A stretch of DNA of 64,000 bases, taken from contig JADJRH010000001.1 in assembly GCA_016712345.1 (NCBI GenBank), positions 992,001 to 1,056,000 of the forward strand, given 5' to 3'. Shown one piece after another: positions 33,326 to 42,009 of this stretch; within the stretch, counting starts at the first letter, position 1, and each line of letters opens with the position of its first letter. The position numbers and the translations under genes are program-made. Below the pieces are notes generated by a model. That model did no database searches and had not been told where the DNA came from. It saw only the letters and a list, made by a program, of their open reading frames with translations. This DNA comes from Polyangiaceae bacterium (GTDB lineage Bacteria; Myxococcota_A; Polyangia; Polyangiales; Polyangiaceae).

Positions 33326-34459
33326 GTGAAAAATCTGAACATCCAAAGACAACTTCCCAAGGCGGTGATTCGCTCGGCACCGGCCGACTTCGTTGTGGAG
33401 GAGGTTGCCGCCTACCCCCCATCGGGCGTTGGAGAGCACGTTTATGTCACCTTCCGCAAAACCGGCCTCACAACTCCTGAAGCCGTCAAGCGCCTGGCCC
33501 AGGCCCTTGGGGTCGACCCGCGCGATGCCGGCCACGCCGGAATGAAAGACCGCCACGCGGTCACCACACAAACCGTTTCGCTTCAAGTTCCCCTCGCCGT
33601 CGACGCCGAAAAAATGCTCGGCGCCGCTTCGCCCGAAGCCGTGGAAATCCTCTCCGTCGCACGCCACACAAACAAACTCAAACCCGGCCACCTTCACGGA
33701 AATCGCTTTGCCATCACGCTACGCGATCTCGATCCGAGCCTTGTAAATAAGGTGATTGAAGATCTGTCGGGCATCGCTGCTAAAGGTGTACCCAACACAT
33801 TTGGACCACAACGCTTCGGGCGCGACGGCGACAACGCAAGCCGCGCGCTCGCATGGATTCGCGGTGAAGCCCGCGGCCCGCGCGATCGCAACGAACAACG
33901 CCTTTTGTTTTCGGCGCTTCAATCGTCGTGGTTCAACGAAGTGCTCGACATTCGCGAAAACGAAGGCACGTGGAACCGAATTGTGCCGGGCGATCTCGCC
34001 AAAAAAACCGACACCGGCGGCATCTTCCTGGTCCCCCTCTCCGGTCCCGAGACAGACGACGCCGTTCTCCGCGGCCAAACCGCACAGCTCACGCCCACCG
34101 GCCCCATGTTCGGAAAAAAAATGCGATGGCCTGAAGGTCACCCCGCCGAGATCGAAAGCCAAGTGCTGCGCGCGGCGATCGGCGATCCCGCCCTTCTCGA
34201 TGCGTGGGCCCACCTCGGCGAAGGAACCCGCCGCCCCCTGGTCATGCCCGTTGAATCCCTGAGCTGCGAACTCGTGTCGCCACCCGACGGCGCCGCTCCC
34301 AGCGCTTTGATCGTGCGCTTCACCTTGCCCAAAGGCGGATACGCCACCACTGTCCTTAGCCGCGTTGTTAATTGGACCGACGCAACAGTTGCGCACAAGC
34401 GCGGGGAACAATCCGCGCAAAGCGTTTGCTCCGATTCAAAAAACGAAGCATCGGGCTAG
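33326..34459 (+). CDS. truD: tRNA pseudouridine(13) synthase TruD
   Basis: The 377-residue protein is a standard TruD: ADFVVEEVAAYPPSG, the catalytic block GHAGMKDRHAVTTQ (Asp75), ARHTNKLKPGHLHGNRF, GVPNTFGPQRFGRDGDN and the closing RFTLPKGGYATTVLSRV. It makes pseudouridine 13 in some tRNAs. Start is GTG 33326. It diverges from the FGE-like gene over 125 bp that contain GTGTACAC at 33235. The C-terminal 20 residues after the family end are a poorly conserved extension. Confidence 0.95.
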   Translation: MKNLNIQRQLPKAVIRSAPADFVVEEVAAYPPSGVGEHVYVTFRKTGLTTPEAVKRLAQALGVDPRDAGHAGMKDRHAVTTQTVSLQVPLAVDAEKMLGAASPEAVEILSVARHTNKLKPGHLHGNRFAITLRDLDPSLVNKVIEDLSGIAAKGVPNTFGPQRFGRDGDNASRALAWIRGEARGPRDRNEQRLLFSALQSSWFNEVLDIRENEGTWNRIVPGDLAKKTDTGGIFLVPLSGPETDDAVLRGQTAQLTPTGPMFGKKMRWPEGHPAEIESQVLRAAIGDPALLDAWAHLGEGTRRPLVMPVESLSCELVSPPDGAAPSALIVRFTLPKGGYATTVLSRVVNWTDATVAHKRGEQSAQSVCSDSKNEASG

Positions 34460-34502
34460 CCATGCCGCGCCGCCTGCGGCAAATAAGGCGCCGCGAGAGT
34501 GC

Positions 34503-34546
34503 CAGTGTCAGACGCCTGACAAAAAAAACGCAGACGCCTGACACTG
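34503..34546. repeat. inverted/direct repeat with CAGACGCCTG cores
   Basis: CAGTGTCAG (34503-34511) pairs with CTGACACTG (34538-34546), and CAGACGCCTG occurs twice in direct orientation (34509-34518 and 34531-34540) around an A8 run. The core is also the centre of unit 1 in the cassette repeats (6583, 12562, 17983). It lies between TruD and ExbB genes. Confidence 0.7.
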
Positions 34547-34643
34547 ACAACCATCGTGTTCGCCCGCATAAAACGTCGGCGATCTCCATCGAAACTGCGC
34601 ATCATGCGCCCGCGTTCTCAGCACGAAAGGCACCAGCACCGAG

Positions 34644-35408
34644 ATGAACCTCGTCGAGTGGCTCCAACGCATCATGGTCGGTTTCGGCGCGGCATGGGTC
34701 ATGTGGCTCATGCTCGGACTCAGCGTCCTCAGCGTCGCGATCATTCTCGAACGCGGTTGGTTCTTCTGGTCGCTGCGCGATGACCTCGTCGTGCTCCAAC
34801 GCGATCTCAGAAACGCCCTGCGTGAATCTATCGACGCCGCAAAAAAGCGCATGGAAGCGTCGCCTTCAGCAGAAGCAGCGGTGGTTCTCGCCGGCCTCGC
34901 AGAAGCGCAAAACGGTCCGTCCGCGGCTGAAGAAGCCATGAGCGGCGCGCAGGCCCTTCAACGCATGAAGCTTGAACGACGCCTTGCGTACCTCGGCACG
35001 CTCGGCAATAACGCTCCGTTCATCGGCCTTTTCGGCACCGTTATCGGCGTTGTGCAAGCGTTCGAAGCGCTCGGTGAAGCCGCAAAAGCGCCCACAGCGG
35101 GAGCCGCTTCGCAAATGGCGCCGCAGGCCGTTATGAGCAGCATCGCTGAAGCGCTTGTTGCCACCGCCGTCGGCCTCGCCGTCGCCATCCCGGCCGTTGC
35201 GTTTAACAACTTTTATCAGCGCCTCATTAAGAGCAAACTCGCCAACACCGAGGCTCTCACGCGCATTCTCATGGGCTATCTCAAAGCCACACCCATGCCG
35301 GCGCCGTACCGCGAGCCGCAGGCAATCCCCGGTGAAGAGCCTGTTAAAACCAAAGCCAAAGCCTCCAAAAAGTCCGACTCAAGCGACAAGTCTGAGGAGA
35401 GTAAATAA
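34644..35408 (+). CDS. ExbB/TolQ/MotA-type proton-channel protein
   Basis: The 254-residue protein has three TM helices (about 14-36, 120-140 and 160-185) and the family core RRLAYLGTLGNNAPFIGLFGTVIGVVQAFEAL, then MSSIAEALVATAVGLAVAIP. It forms the proton channel of TonB/Tol-type energy transducers in the inner membrane. It is the first gene of a three-gene operon: the stop TAA overlaps the next ATG by one base. The C-terminus is Lys/Ser-rich (KAKASKKSDSSDKSEESK). Confidence 0.92.
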   Translation: MNLVEWLQRIMVGFGAAWVMWLMLGLSVLSVAIILERGWFFWSLRDDLVVLQRDLRNALRESIDAAKKRMEASPSAEAAVVLAGLAEAQNGPSAAEEAMSGAQALQRMKLERRLAYLGTLGNNAPFIGLFGTVIGVVQAFEALGEAAKAPTAGAASQMAPQAVMSSIAEALVATAVGLAVAIPAVAFNNFYQRLIKSKLANTEALTRILMGYLKATPMPAPYREPQAIPGEEPVKTKAKASKKSDSSDKSEESK

Positions 35409-35884
35409 TGGGCGGCGGCTCATCGAACGACTCCGATGACGGGATGGTTTCAGGCATCAACGTCACGCCGCTCGTCGACGTAACGTTGGTGCTCCTCATC
35501 ATCTTCATGGTCACGGCGCGCATCATCGTGTCGCAGTCGCTCCCGATGGATCTTCCCAAAGCCGCGCAGGGCCAGCAGATCCAGCTCGTTTTCGGCGTTG
35601 AGCTTCACTCCAACGGCGACATTTTGGTCGACAACAAACGCATCCAAAATGATGAAGCCGTGTTCCCTCTCGCCAAAGAAGCGTTCACCAAAAACAGCGA
35701 TCTTCGGGCTGTAATTCGCGCCGACACGGCCGTTCAACACGGCCGCGTCATTCGCGTGCTCGACCTTCTCAAGCAGGCCGGCATCTCCAAAATTGCCTTC
35801 GGTGTGAGCGCTGTTCCGCCTGAACCGGGCGCAGTCGCCCCCAAAGACGCACCCGCTCCAACCCCGGTGGACGTAAAGCCATGA
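35408..35884 (+). CDS. ExbD/TolR-type biopolymer transport protein
   Basis: 158 residues: short cytosolic start, one TM (NVTPLVDVTLVLLIIFMVTA, with the essential Asp of ExbD/TolR in PLVDV), then a periplasmic domain with QLVFGVELHSNGDILVDNKR, IRADTAVQHGRVIRVLDLLKQAGISKIAFGV. It couples proton flow through ExbB to the energy transducer encoded next. Stop and next ATG overlap as ATGA (35881-35884). Confidence 0.92.
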   Translation: MGGGSSNDSDDGMVSGINVTPLVDVTLVLLIIFMVTARIIVSQSLPMDLPKAAQGQQIQLVFGVELHSNGDILVDNKRIQNDEAVFPLAKEAFTKNSDLRAVIRADTAVQHGRVIRVLDLLKQAGISKIAFGVSAVPPEPGAVAPKDAPAPTPVDVKP

Positions 35885-36816
35885 GCACCGCCGCGCGATC
35901 GCCAGACTCAATGTCCATCGCCGACAGCATTGTGTACACAAACCGTCCGGCACGCGTCAGCGCCCAAAATCCATGGGGTGCCGTGCTCGGCCTGGGCGAT
36001 CACGACATCAAAGTCGGTTGGGCCATCGGCATCGCGCTTGCGCTCTCCACGCATGGGTACGCAAGCGGCAAAGCCATGCTCGCGCTCTACGACATGCAAA
36101 AGGCGACGTATCAAATGCGCGCCAGCATCCACGAATATTTGTGGACTGAATACGAAGTCGAGCCCGAGAAAAAGGCCGAACCGGAGCAGCAAAAAAAAGA
36201 AGAGCCGCCGCCTCCACCCGCGCCCGAACCCGATCCTGAGCCCGCTCCCGCCCCCAGAGCCGAAGCTCCAAAAGATCCTTACGAAGATCAAAAAGCCGCG
36301 CCCGTTCAAGCCGCAAAAGTGCTCACGGCCGCGCCCAATCCAAACGACGTTCAAGACCTCACCGATCAAGGAATTGTCTCGGGTGAAAACACCGCCGGCC
36401 CCCTCGGCGGACAGTCTTCCGCGGTGGGAACGAGCACGGTTGTCACGCACAGCCCCAACGTCAGCAACACCGGCAAACCCGGTGGAACAGGCACCGCCGA
36501 CGCACCTCCGGCGCCCGCACCCAAAGCGGATCTTTCAAAACCCGCCGGCATCATCGGCGGCGCAAGTTGGTCCAACTGCCCTTTCCCCGATGAGGCCGAC
36601 ACCGACCAAATCGACTACGCGCAGGTCACCCTCGTTGTCACCGTGCGCCCCGACGGTTCACCTCAGGCCGTGAGCGTCACCGCCGATCCCGGCCATGGTT
36701 TCGGCCGCGCAGCACGCATGTGCGCCCTCGCCCGAAAGTACAACGCCGGCCTCGATCGCGATGGCAACCCCACCACCATGAGTACACCGCCCATCCGCGT
36801 CACTTTCTCGCGGTAA
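35881..36816 (+). CDS. TonB-like energy transducer (AgmX/PglI C-terminal type)
   Basis: The 311-residue protein has one TM helix near residue 45 (VGWAIGIALALSTHGYASG), a long Pro/Glu/Lys-rich spacer (EEPPPPPAPEPDPEPAPAPR) that can span the periplasm, and a C-terminal TonB-like domain: ASWSNCPFPDEADTDQIDYAQVTLVV, TVRPDGSPQAVSVTADPG, ending MSTPPIRVTFSR. Context (ExbB, ExbD, this gene, overlapping) makes it the energy transducer of the complex. The outer-membrane partner is not in the window. Confidence 0.88.
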   Translation: MSTAARSPDSMSIADSIVYTNRPARVSAQNPWGAVLGLGDHDIKVGWAIGIALALSTHGYASGKAMLALYDMQKATYQMRASIHEYLWTEYEVEPEKKAEPEQQKKEEPPPPPAPEPDPEPAPAPRAEAPKDPYEDQKAAPVQAAKVLTAAPNPNDVQDLTDQGIVSGENTAGPLGGQSSAVGTSTVVTHSPNVSNTGKPGGTGTADAPPAPAPKADLSKPAGIIGGASWSNCPFPDEADTDQIDYAQVTLVVTVRPDGSPQAVSVTADPGHGFGRAARMCALARKYNAGLDRDGNPTTMSTPPIRVTFSR

Positions 36817-36818
36817 CA

Positions 36819-36848
36819 CCCCAAAAAACGTTTCTATTGGGGCTTTGT
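36819..36848 (+). terminator. possible terminator after the ExbB-ExbD-TonB operon
   Basis: CCCCAA (36819-36824) and TTGGGG (36837-36842) form a 6-bp stem with a 12-nt loop, followed by CTTTGTG. It lies 3 bp after the stop. The short T-run makes this weak. Confidence 0.4.
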
Positions 36849-36892
36849 GTACACGTGCCTTGTTGTGTACATCTGGGCCCCCGCATGAAGCG

Positions 36893-37912
36893 CTACCGGT
36901 GATCGTGACCGGGCTGCGGCATTCCAACGGAGGGCCGCTTTGACGGAAGTAAGCCGGGCCGACGCGCGGGTTGAAGATCACCCTGCGAAGTGACCGCAAC
37001 GTCGTCGACCATTTCAAGATTCACATCGCGCACCCGATCGTTGCGCGCCGAATCTCGAAGCTCCTTGAGCTTTGCCTCTGTGCGCTGGTGCACAATCGTC
37101 TGCCGAATGCCCGGCGCTTCCAACTCAAGCGATCGCTCAACGGCTTTCATCGACTGACGGCGCCAAATCACGGCCCATTTGTCGCCTTCTTTCACAGGCG
37201 TCGGCGACATCTTCAAGTCGTCTTTCAACGCCTTTGCAGCTTCGTAAATCGCGGGCTCCACCGTCAGCGCAGGCTCGGTTGTTTTGCCGTCGGCCGCCAC
37301 GTACCCGAGATTGCCACCTCGCATATTTGTGGCTTTATCGAGCGACTTTTCGCGCGCCAACTCGTTCCAGTGTTTCACCGAGCCGTCTTTTTTCATCTCA
37401 TCAATCACCTTGGCGGCCTCTTCTTGAGTGGCCACCAAGATGCGCCAAATCGCAATTCGCTCGGGCGCTCGAAACTTGTCGATGTTGTCGTTGTAAAACT
37501 TCTCCACGTCGGCATCGGTCACGGGCGTTGAAGCCGCTTCCAAACGCATTGACTGAAGCATTGCCGTGCGCAGCGTGGCGCGCACGCGGTCGCGCACTTC
37601 TTCTTTTTCGTCGAGCTTTTGGTCCACCGCGCCCTGCGAAAGAAGCAGATCGCGCACCATCACCATTTCAAGAAAGTTGCGCTTAATCTCTTCTTCGGTG
37701 CGCCCGAACATCCGCAACTGAAACGGCGGCAACGATTGAATGCGCCGCGACAGCTCGCCCGCGGTGACCACCCGATTGCCCACGCGCGCCACGACGGCGT
37801 CGTCCGGCGCGTCCGCCCGTGAAGGCGCTCCGCTCGCGGTGGTGATCAAGAACGCGGCAAGCGCCGCAAAAAAGCCTCCGTACGCAAATCCGTACCGCAC
37901 AGCGGGCGACAA
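36893..37912 (-). CDS. PpiC-type peptidyl-prolyl isomerase (SurA-like), exported
   Basis: 339 residues with a signal (VRYGFAYGGFFAALAAFLITTASG), a SurA-N-like region (VVARVGNRVVTAGELSRRIQ, MFGRTEEEIKRNFLEMVMVRDLL) and a parvulin domain (IWRILVATQEEAAKVIDEMKK, LAREKSLDKATNMRGGNLGYV). It probably assists folding of outer-membrane or surface proteins in the periplasm. Start TTG 37912 or GTG 37900 cannot be separated; an AGAGGGAA lies upstream of both. The C-terminal His/Pro/Arg-rich tail (PSKRPSVGMPQPGHDHR) is unusual. Confidence 0.85.
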   Translation of the reverse strand: MSPAVRYGFAYGGFFAALAAFLITTASGAPSRADAPDDAVVARVGNRVVTAGELSRRIQSLPPFQLRMFGRTEEEIKRNFLEMVMVRDLLLSQGAVDQKLDEKEEVRDRVRATLRTAMLQSMRLEAASTPVTDADVEKFYNDNIDKFRAPERIAIWRILVATQEEAAKVIDEMKKDGSVKHWNELAREKSLDKATNMRGGNLGYVAADGKTTEPALTVEPAIYEAAKALKDDLKMSPTPVKEGDKWAVIWRRQSMKAVERSLELEAPGIRQTIVHQRTEAKLKELRDSARNDRVRDVNLEMVDDVAVTSQGDLQPARRPGLLPSKRPSVGMPQPGHDHR

Positions 37913-37979
37913 TGTTCGGCAATTCCCTCTGGGTCAAGCATTTCAGCGGCGTTCACTCCCGCGGGCAAAAGACTTTCTC

Positions 37980-38489
37980 TTATGCGGCGCCGCGTTTCGC
38001 CGCCGCCACCGCTCGCTCGCGCGCTTTCACCGGTCCACGCTTTTTCCGAACAACACCTGCGGCCACCAATACATTGTCGTCGATCCCCACAAATCGATAA
38101 ACTTCCGGCGCAAAATCATAAGCATCGTTTAATTGCTTAACGCCGTTGATAAGCGCATCGGTCACTTTCACTGTTATAGATTGTGGGCGAACTTTTTTTA
38201 ATGACTCCACCGTTTCGCCCATGTTGAGCAGCCATTGAACGCGCAATAGCACATCCATTGGCTTCAGTTCCTGGCCCGATCCGGTGGCCCCGTCCGCCAG
38301 CTCTTTCAACATCCTGCGCCGCTTGCGCTCCGTTCGCCCGTCCCCCTCGCGCGAAGTTGGCCCCAACACCATTTCATTAAAGGCGCGGGCCGCGCGCCGT
38401 TTAGCAATGGCATCGGCACTGCCGCGCTTGTTTACAGACTGTTTTTTGGGCGGTGATGACACAGCGAGGCCATCATTCCACGCGCGCAC
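37980..38489 (-). CDS. conserved hypothetical protein of Myxococcota
   Basis: The 169-residue basic protein has AKRRAARAFNEMVLGPTSREGDGRTERKRRRM, LKELADGATGSGQELKPMDVLLRVQWLLNMGETVESLKKV, and a Lys/Arg/Ala-rich end (KKRGPVKARERAVAAAKRG). I recall this pattern as conserved in Myxococcota without function. Charge and lack of signal suggest a cytosolic nucleic-acid-binding protein, which is inference. Start GTG 38489. It diverges from the Ser/Thr kinase gene across an AT-rich gap. Confidence 0.65.
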   Translation of the reverse strand: MRAWNDGLAVSSPPKKQSVNKRGSADAIAKRRAARAFNEMVLGPTSREGDGRTERKRRRMLKELADGATGSGQELKPMDVLLRVQWLLNMGETVESLKKVRPQSITVKVTDALINGVKQLNDAYDFAPEVYRFVGIDDNVLVAAGVVRKKRGPVKARERAVAAAKRGAA

Positions 38490-38574
38490 CGTTGTTTACA
38501 AAAAAGGTGCGCTCCTGCATCGTTCTCATAAAAATTGTTAATAAAACGCAGGCAATTTAATAGCAGTTTATAAC

Positions 38575-38604
38575 TGATTACCTTTTTCTGTATTGCGGTA
38601 TAAT
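38575..38604 (+). promoter_or_regulatory. possible sigma-70-type promoter for the Ser/Thr kinase gene
   Basis: A perfect TATAAT (38599-38604) lies about 105 bp upstream of GTG 38709 in an AT-rich tract. A weak -35 candidate (TGATTA, 38575-38580) is 18 bp upstream. The rest of 38490-38708 has no gene. Confidence 0.4.
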
Positions 38605-38708
38605 GCGCTGTTCGTTGCCAACGAGGGCCGCACCCCTCACCCCGCATTGCATGGTTTTGACATTTCAAAGCAGGGTCCAATAACGCTCCGCAGTGATACT
38701 GTCGCTCT

Positions 38709-40142
38709 GTGGCCGATTCGAACAGTTCCAATGACGAACTGCCTTTTCACGAAGGCCAAATCATTGCCGGCAAATACGAAGTCGATCGCATTTTGGGCCA
38801 AGGCGGCATGGGCGTTGTCGTCTCCGCCCATCACATTGCCCTTCAGCAAAAGGTAGCAATCAAGTTTCTTTTACCGCAGGCGCTCGCCGTTCCCGGCGCT
38901 GCTCCGCGCTTTCTCCGCGAAGCGCGGAGCGCCGTTGCGATTCAGAGCGAACACGTCGCGCGCGTTTTGGATGTCGGCGCCGTCGACGGCGGCCCCCCGT
39001 ACATGGTGATGGAGTACCTCACGGGGAGCGATCTTCGAAACGTGCTTGAACAAGCGGGTCGCCTCAGCATCGCTCAGGCGCTCGACTATGTCCTTCAAGC
39101 TTGCGAAGCCATCGCCGAAGCCCACGCCATCGGCATTGTTCATCGCGATCTCAAGCCCGACAACATCTTCGTCACGCGACGCAAAGACGGCTCATCGCTC
39201 GTCAAAGTTCTCGACTTCGGCCTTTCAAAACCGACAAAAGAAGATGCGCTCGGCGGCCCCACTCCAAGTCTCACAGCAACGCACGTGGTTGCGGGCTCAC
39301 CTCAATACATGTCGCCCGAACAGGTGCGGAGCCTCAAAAGTGCCGACCATCGAACGGATGTGTGGGCCCTCGGCGTGATTCTTTACGAACTGCTCACCGG
39401 ACAACGCCCCTTCGAAGCCGACTCGCTGGCCGGTATTTTTGCCAAGATCGCGGCCGATCCGCCACTTCGGCCGCGCGCCCTCAAAGGTGATCTGCCGCCC
39501 GGACTTGAAGCGGTGATCCTTCGCTGTTTGGAAAAAGACGTGTCGCGCCGCGTGCAAGACGTGGCTGAACTCGCAACGCTGCTCGAACCATTTGCGCAGG
39601 CCGAGTCGCGCACGTCGATCGAGCGCATCGTGCGAGTTCTGGGCAAACCGGCCATCAAAGCGCCGCAGCGCAGCGCCGATCCCATGGAAGCGCATATTCC
39701 AACGGTCGCCGCCTCACCCCCGCCGCCGCCTCGCTCGCAGCCTCGCCGCGACCCGCGCGCCGCCGCACCAACCGTCGCTCAAAAACCCGCCGGCGGCCCC
39801 GTCGCACGCGCAGAACGACCGGTACAGCGCCGCGACCCTGCCGACTTTTCGCCGATGACGCCGATGGATATCGATGTCAGCACGCGCGCCGTTCATCCCG
39901 CCCAACGCGGGCGTCCCCTTGCAAGGGCCGACAATGGACCGCCGTCGCAGGTATCGGACCTCAAACTCGGAGGCCCCATCCGAGTGCTCGTTGCCGCGGT
40001 GCTGATTGGTGTCGCAGACATGGTCGTCGTCCGCATGCTCGGCCAATCCATCGCCCTCGGCCCTGTAAAACCCCTGATGATCGCCGGGCCCCTCGCCGGA
40101 ATTGGGGCCATTTGGATCCTGGTTAAGATCCTCAAACGCTAA
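38709..40142 (+). CDS. Hanks-type Ser/Thr protein kinase with C-terminal membrane helices
   Basis: The 477-residue protein starts GTG 38709. Kinase motifs: ILGQGGMGVVVSA (28-40), VAIKFL (Lys52), IVHRDLKPDNIFV (Asp147), VLDFGLSK (DFG 169-171), GSPQYMSPEQV and HRTDVWALGVILYELLTG. All catalytic residues are present. A Pro/Ala/Arg-rich linker (about 335-415) follows, then two TM helices (IRVLVAAVLIGVADMVVVRM and KPLMIAGPLAGIGAIWILVK). No extracellular sensor domain, so it is anchored by its C-terminus. Myxococcota use many such kinases in development and stress. Confidence 0.92.
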   Translation: MADSNSSNDELPFHEGQIIAGKYEVDRILGQGGMGVVVSAHHIALQQKVAIKFLLPQALAVPGAAPRFLREARSAVAIQSEHVARVLDVGAVDGGPPYMVMEYLTGSDLRNVLEQAGRLSIAQALDYVLQACEAIAEAHAIGIVHRDLKPDNIFVTRRKDGSSLVKVLDFGLSKPTKEDALGGPTPSLTATHVVAGSPQYMSPEQVRSLKSADHRTDVWALGVILYELLTGQRPFEADSLAGIFAKIAADPPLRPRALKGDLPPGLEAVILRCLEKDVSRRVQDVAELATLLEPFAQAESRTSIERIVRVLGKPAIKAPQRSADPMEAHIPTVAASPPPPPRSQPRRDPRAAAPTVAQKPAGGPVARAERPVQRRDPADFSPMTPMDIDVSTRAVHPAQRGRPLARADNGPPSQVSDLKLGGPIRVLVAAVLIGVADMVVVRMLGQSIALGPVKPLMIAGPLAGIGAIWILVKILKR

Positions 40143-40232
40143 CCAACTGCGCACACAATCATTGCGTACACATGGGCGCACCCCTCGCCGGGCGCGCGCT
40201 CCAATGTGTACACATTGTTCTGCGTACACAAT
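40143..40232. other. intergenic GTACAC cluster with a 16-bp palindrome
   Basis: Between convergent genes. It holds CAATGTGTACACATTG (40202-40217, perfect palindrome) and GCGTACACA at about 40164 and 40221. Could work as a transcription stop or protein-binding site. Confidence 0.6.
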
Positions 40233-41603
40233 CTACAGGTCGCCGCTCATCCACATCACGATCGCGGCCACCGCCATTGCGACCCACAAAAGCCAGGTCA
40301 CACGCAAAAATTCGCCAATGCGCCTCGTGAGCGATGCGCGCTCACGCCGACGCATTTCACCTCGCCCCACAATACGAAGCTCTTCCTCCTCGATCGCCGC
40401 GCGCTCTTCATCGTCGAGAGGATCTTCGCCCGCCAGATAGTTGAGGTGATGCTCCACCTCATGGTCGATCGTTTCGCGAATTTCGCCCTCCACATCAAAC
40501 GTCGGATCGGCTTCGTATTCGCTGCGAAACGTTCGGTAATACACGCGCACTTCAGGCCGCACGTTACCGCCGAGAACCTCTTCACCGACGGGCGGCGCAT
40601 ACGATCCGAGCAGCGGCTCGCCGCCGTCGTCACAATGCGGAACGCCGTCATCCACAATGAGATCAATGTTCCGAACGCCGCGCGCTGCATACACTCGTTC
40701 GGCGTGTTTTTTGACCAGGCTTTCAAACGCTTCCAAGTCGGGAAACGGCTCCTGTTCTCTCCTGCGGCGCGTGCGCGAAAACTCCACCGCGTGCCGTCCC
40801 AGCTCTCGCACAAGCGGCACGTCCACCAAGTTTCGACAGGAACACTCTTCACCTCGAAACGCGGCAAAAAGCCTCTGCGAATAGGCCGCTTCGAGAAAAT
40901 GATCCACCACGGCCGCCCAAACGGGATCGGGCGCCTCTGCGAGAGCGCGCGCCATAACACGCGTGCGGCGCTCGCTCCCAAGCGCGACAATCCCCATGGC
41001 GACAACCAGCGCCGGCGTCACCGAAAACGAATCCATTTCTCCTAAAAAGAGCTTGTCCGCCGTCTCGAAAAGCGCCCGCGCATCCGCGACGGAGCGCTCG
41101 GCAAACGTCACCGTTTCAGCCGTTCGCGATCCGTCCAAACGCCGCAAACGCCGAAACCGCGGTTCACCTTCAACACGCCGCGCGGCAGGCAAAATGAGCC
41201 TTGGAATGGGCTGCGGCACGCCGAACGGAAACGGCGCATCCAACTCTTCGTCCGTCAGTTCACCGTCGAGAAATGGTCCCACCTGCCAAGCCGCCGACGG
41301 CACCGCTCGAAACGCTTTTCCGCAGTTTTCGCACTCAAATTCTTCTTCGTCTTCAATCAAGACCCGCGAGCGGTAGAGAAGAGCGCGCAACGTGTGTACA
41401 TCTCGAAGCGCCAATGAGTACACATCGATCGGTGCGCCGTTTTTTTCGGCCAACACCCCCGGCGCACTCAAGATCGCAAACGCCTGCGCAAATGGGCCGA
41501 GGCCCGCGGGCATGCGTACACAAGCGTCCCTCGCCGCGCCGTCCGCGATATTCACCTCATGGAGCGACGGCAGGTGAACAAGACGCGGAAGTTTCAAACT
41601 CAA
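40233..41603 (-). CDS. membrane-anchored zincin-like metallopeptidase domain protein
   Basis: 456 residues. The C-terminal third has IRETIDHEVEHHLNYLAGEDPLDDEE, an HExxHH zinc motif like that of zincin_1-type (minimal metallopeptidase) proteins, and ends in one TM helix (VTWLLWVAMAVAAIVMWMSG). The N-terminal part has a CxxC (FECENCGKAFRAVP) and no recognised domain; a middle part has CSCRNLVDVPLVRELGRH. No signal peptide, so the protease region would face the cytosol with a C-terminal anchor. Its start overlaps the upstream stop (ATGA, 41600-41603). Substrate unknown. Confidence 0.6.
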   Translation of the reverse strand: MSLKLPRLVHLPSLHEVNIADGAARDACVRMPAGLGPFAQAFAILSAPGVLAEKNGAPIDVYSLALRDVHTLRALLYRSRVLIEDEEEFECENCGKAFRAVPSAAWQVGPFLDGELTDEELDAPFPFGVPQPIPRLILPAARRVEGEPRFRRLRRLDGSRTAETVTFAERSVADARALFETADKLFLGEMDSFSVTPALVVAMGIVALGSERRTRVMARALAEAPDPVWAAVVDHFLEAAYSQRLFAAFRGEECSCRNLVDVPLVRELGRHAVEFSRTRRRREQEPFPDLEAFESLVKKHAERVYAARGVRNIDLIVDDGVPHCDDGGEPLLGSYAPPVGEEVLGGNVRPEVRVYYRTFRSEYEADPTFDVEGEIRETIDHEVEHHLNYLAGEDPLDDEERAAIEEEELRIVGRGEMRRRERASLTRRIGEFLRVTWLLWVAMAVAAIVMWMSGDL

Positions 41604-41977
41604 GCAGCGGCTTTTGCGAGGCGTTCAGCTTCGGCCCGCGCGGCGGCCGCCTTGCGTTTTTTTGCACGCTGCGAATAGCCCCAACCCACAAGAAGCGACG
41701 CGGCGAGCGGCGAAAACGCGCAAAAACTCGTGACGCCCGGATGCGCGAGCAGCCAGTCGTACGTGCCGCGCAGATACGGATCCAACCCGTCCGCGTAGAA
41801 AATCCCCACGAAAATCGCCACCGCAATCACCGCGGCAATGGCGTTGAGCAGCAGAAAATAGCCCCAGCGGAGCACCCCTTTGGGATGTGTACCCGCAGCG
41901 TTCACGTCGGCCGAAGGCTCCCCCGACGCTGTCAGCTCGTTCGCGTGAGAAGCCTGGATCTCCGTCGTGGTGGCCAT
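41600..41977 (-). CDS. small two-helix membrane protein
   Basis: The 125-residue protein has a soluble N-terminus, two TM helices (YFLLLNAIAAVIAVAIFVGIFYA, about 40-62, and SFCAFSPLAASLLVGWGY) and a basic, Ala/Lys/Arg-rich end. I do not recognise the family. It overlaps the metallopeptidase gene by four bases, so they are probably co-expressed and may work together. Confidence 0.6.
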   Translation of the reverse strand: MATTTEIQASHANELTASGEPSADVNAAGTHPKGVLRWGYFLLLNAIAAVIAVAIFVGIFYADGLDPYLRGTYDWLLAHPGVTSFCAFSPLAASLLVGWGYSQRAKKRKAAAARAEAERLAKAAA

Positions 41978-42009
41978 GCGGGGCGACTATAGTGGGGCGA
42001 CTTGAAGCG

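Noticed and set aside
36819..36848. Strong intrinsic terminator after the TonB-like gene
   Set aside because: Only a 6-bp stem with a short interrupted T-run; kept as a low-confidence feature and not treated as a finding.
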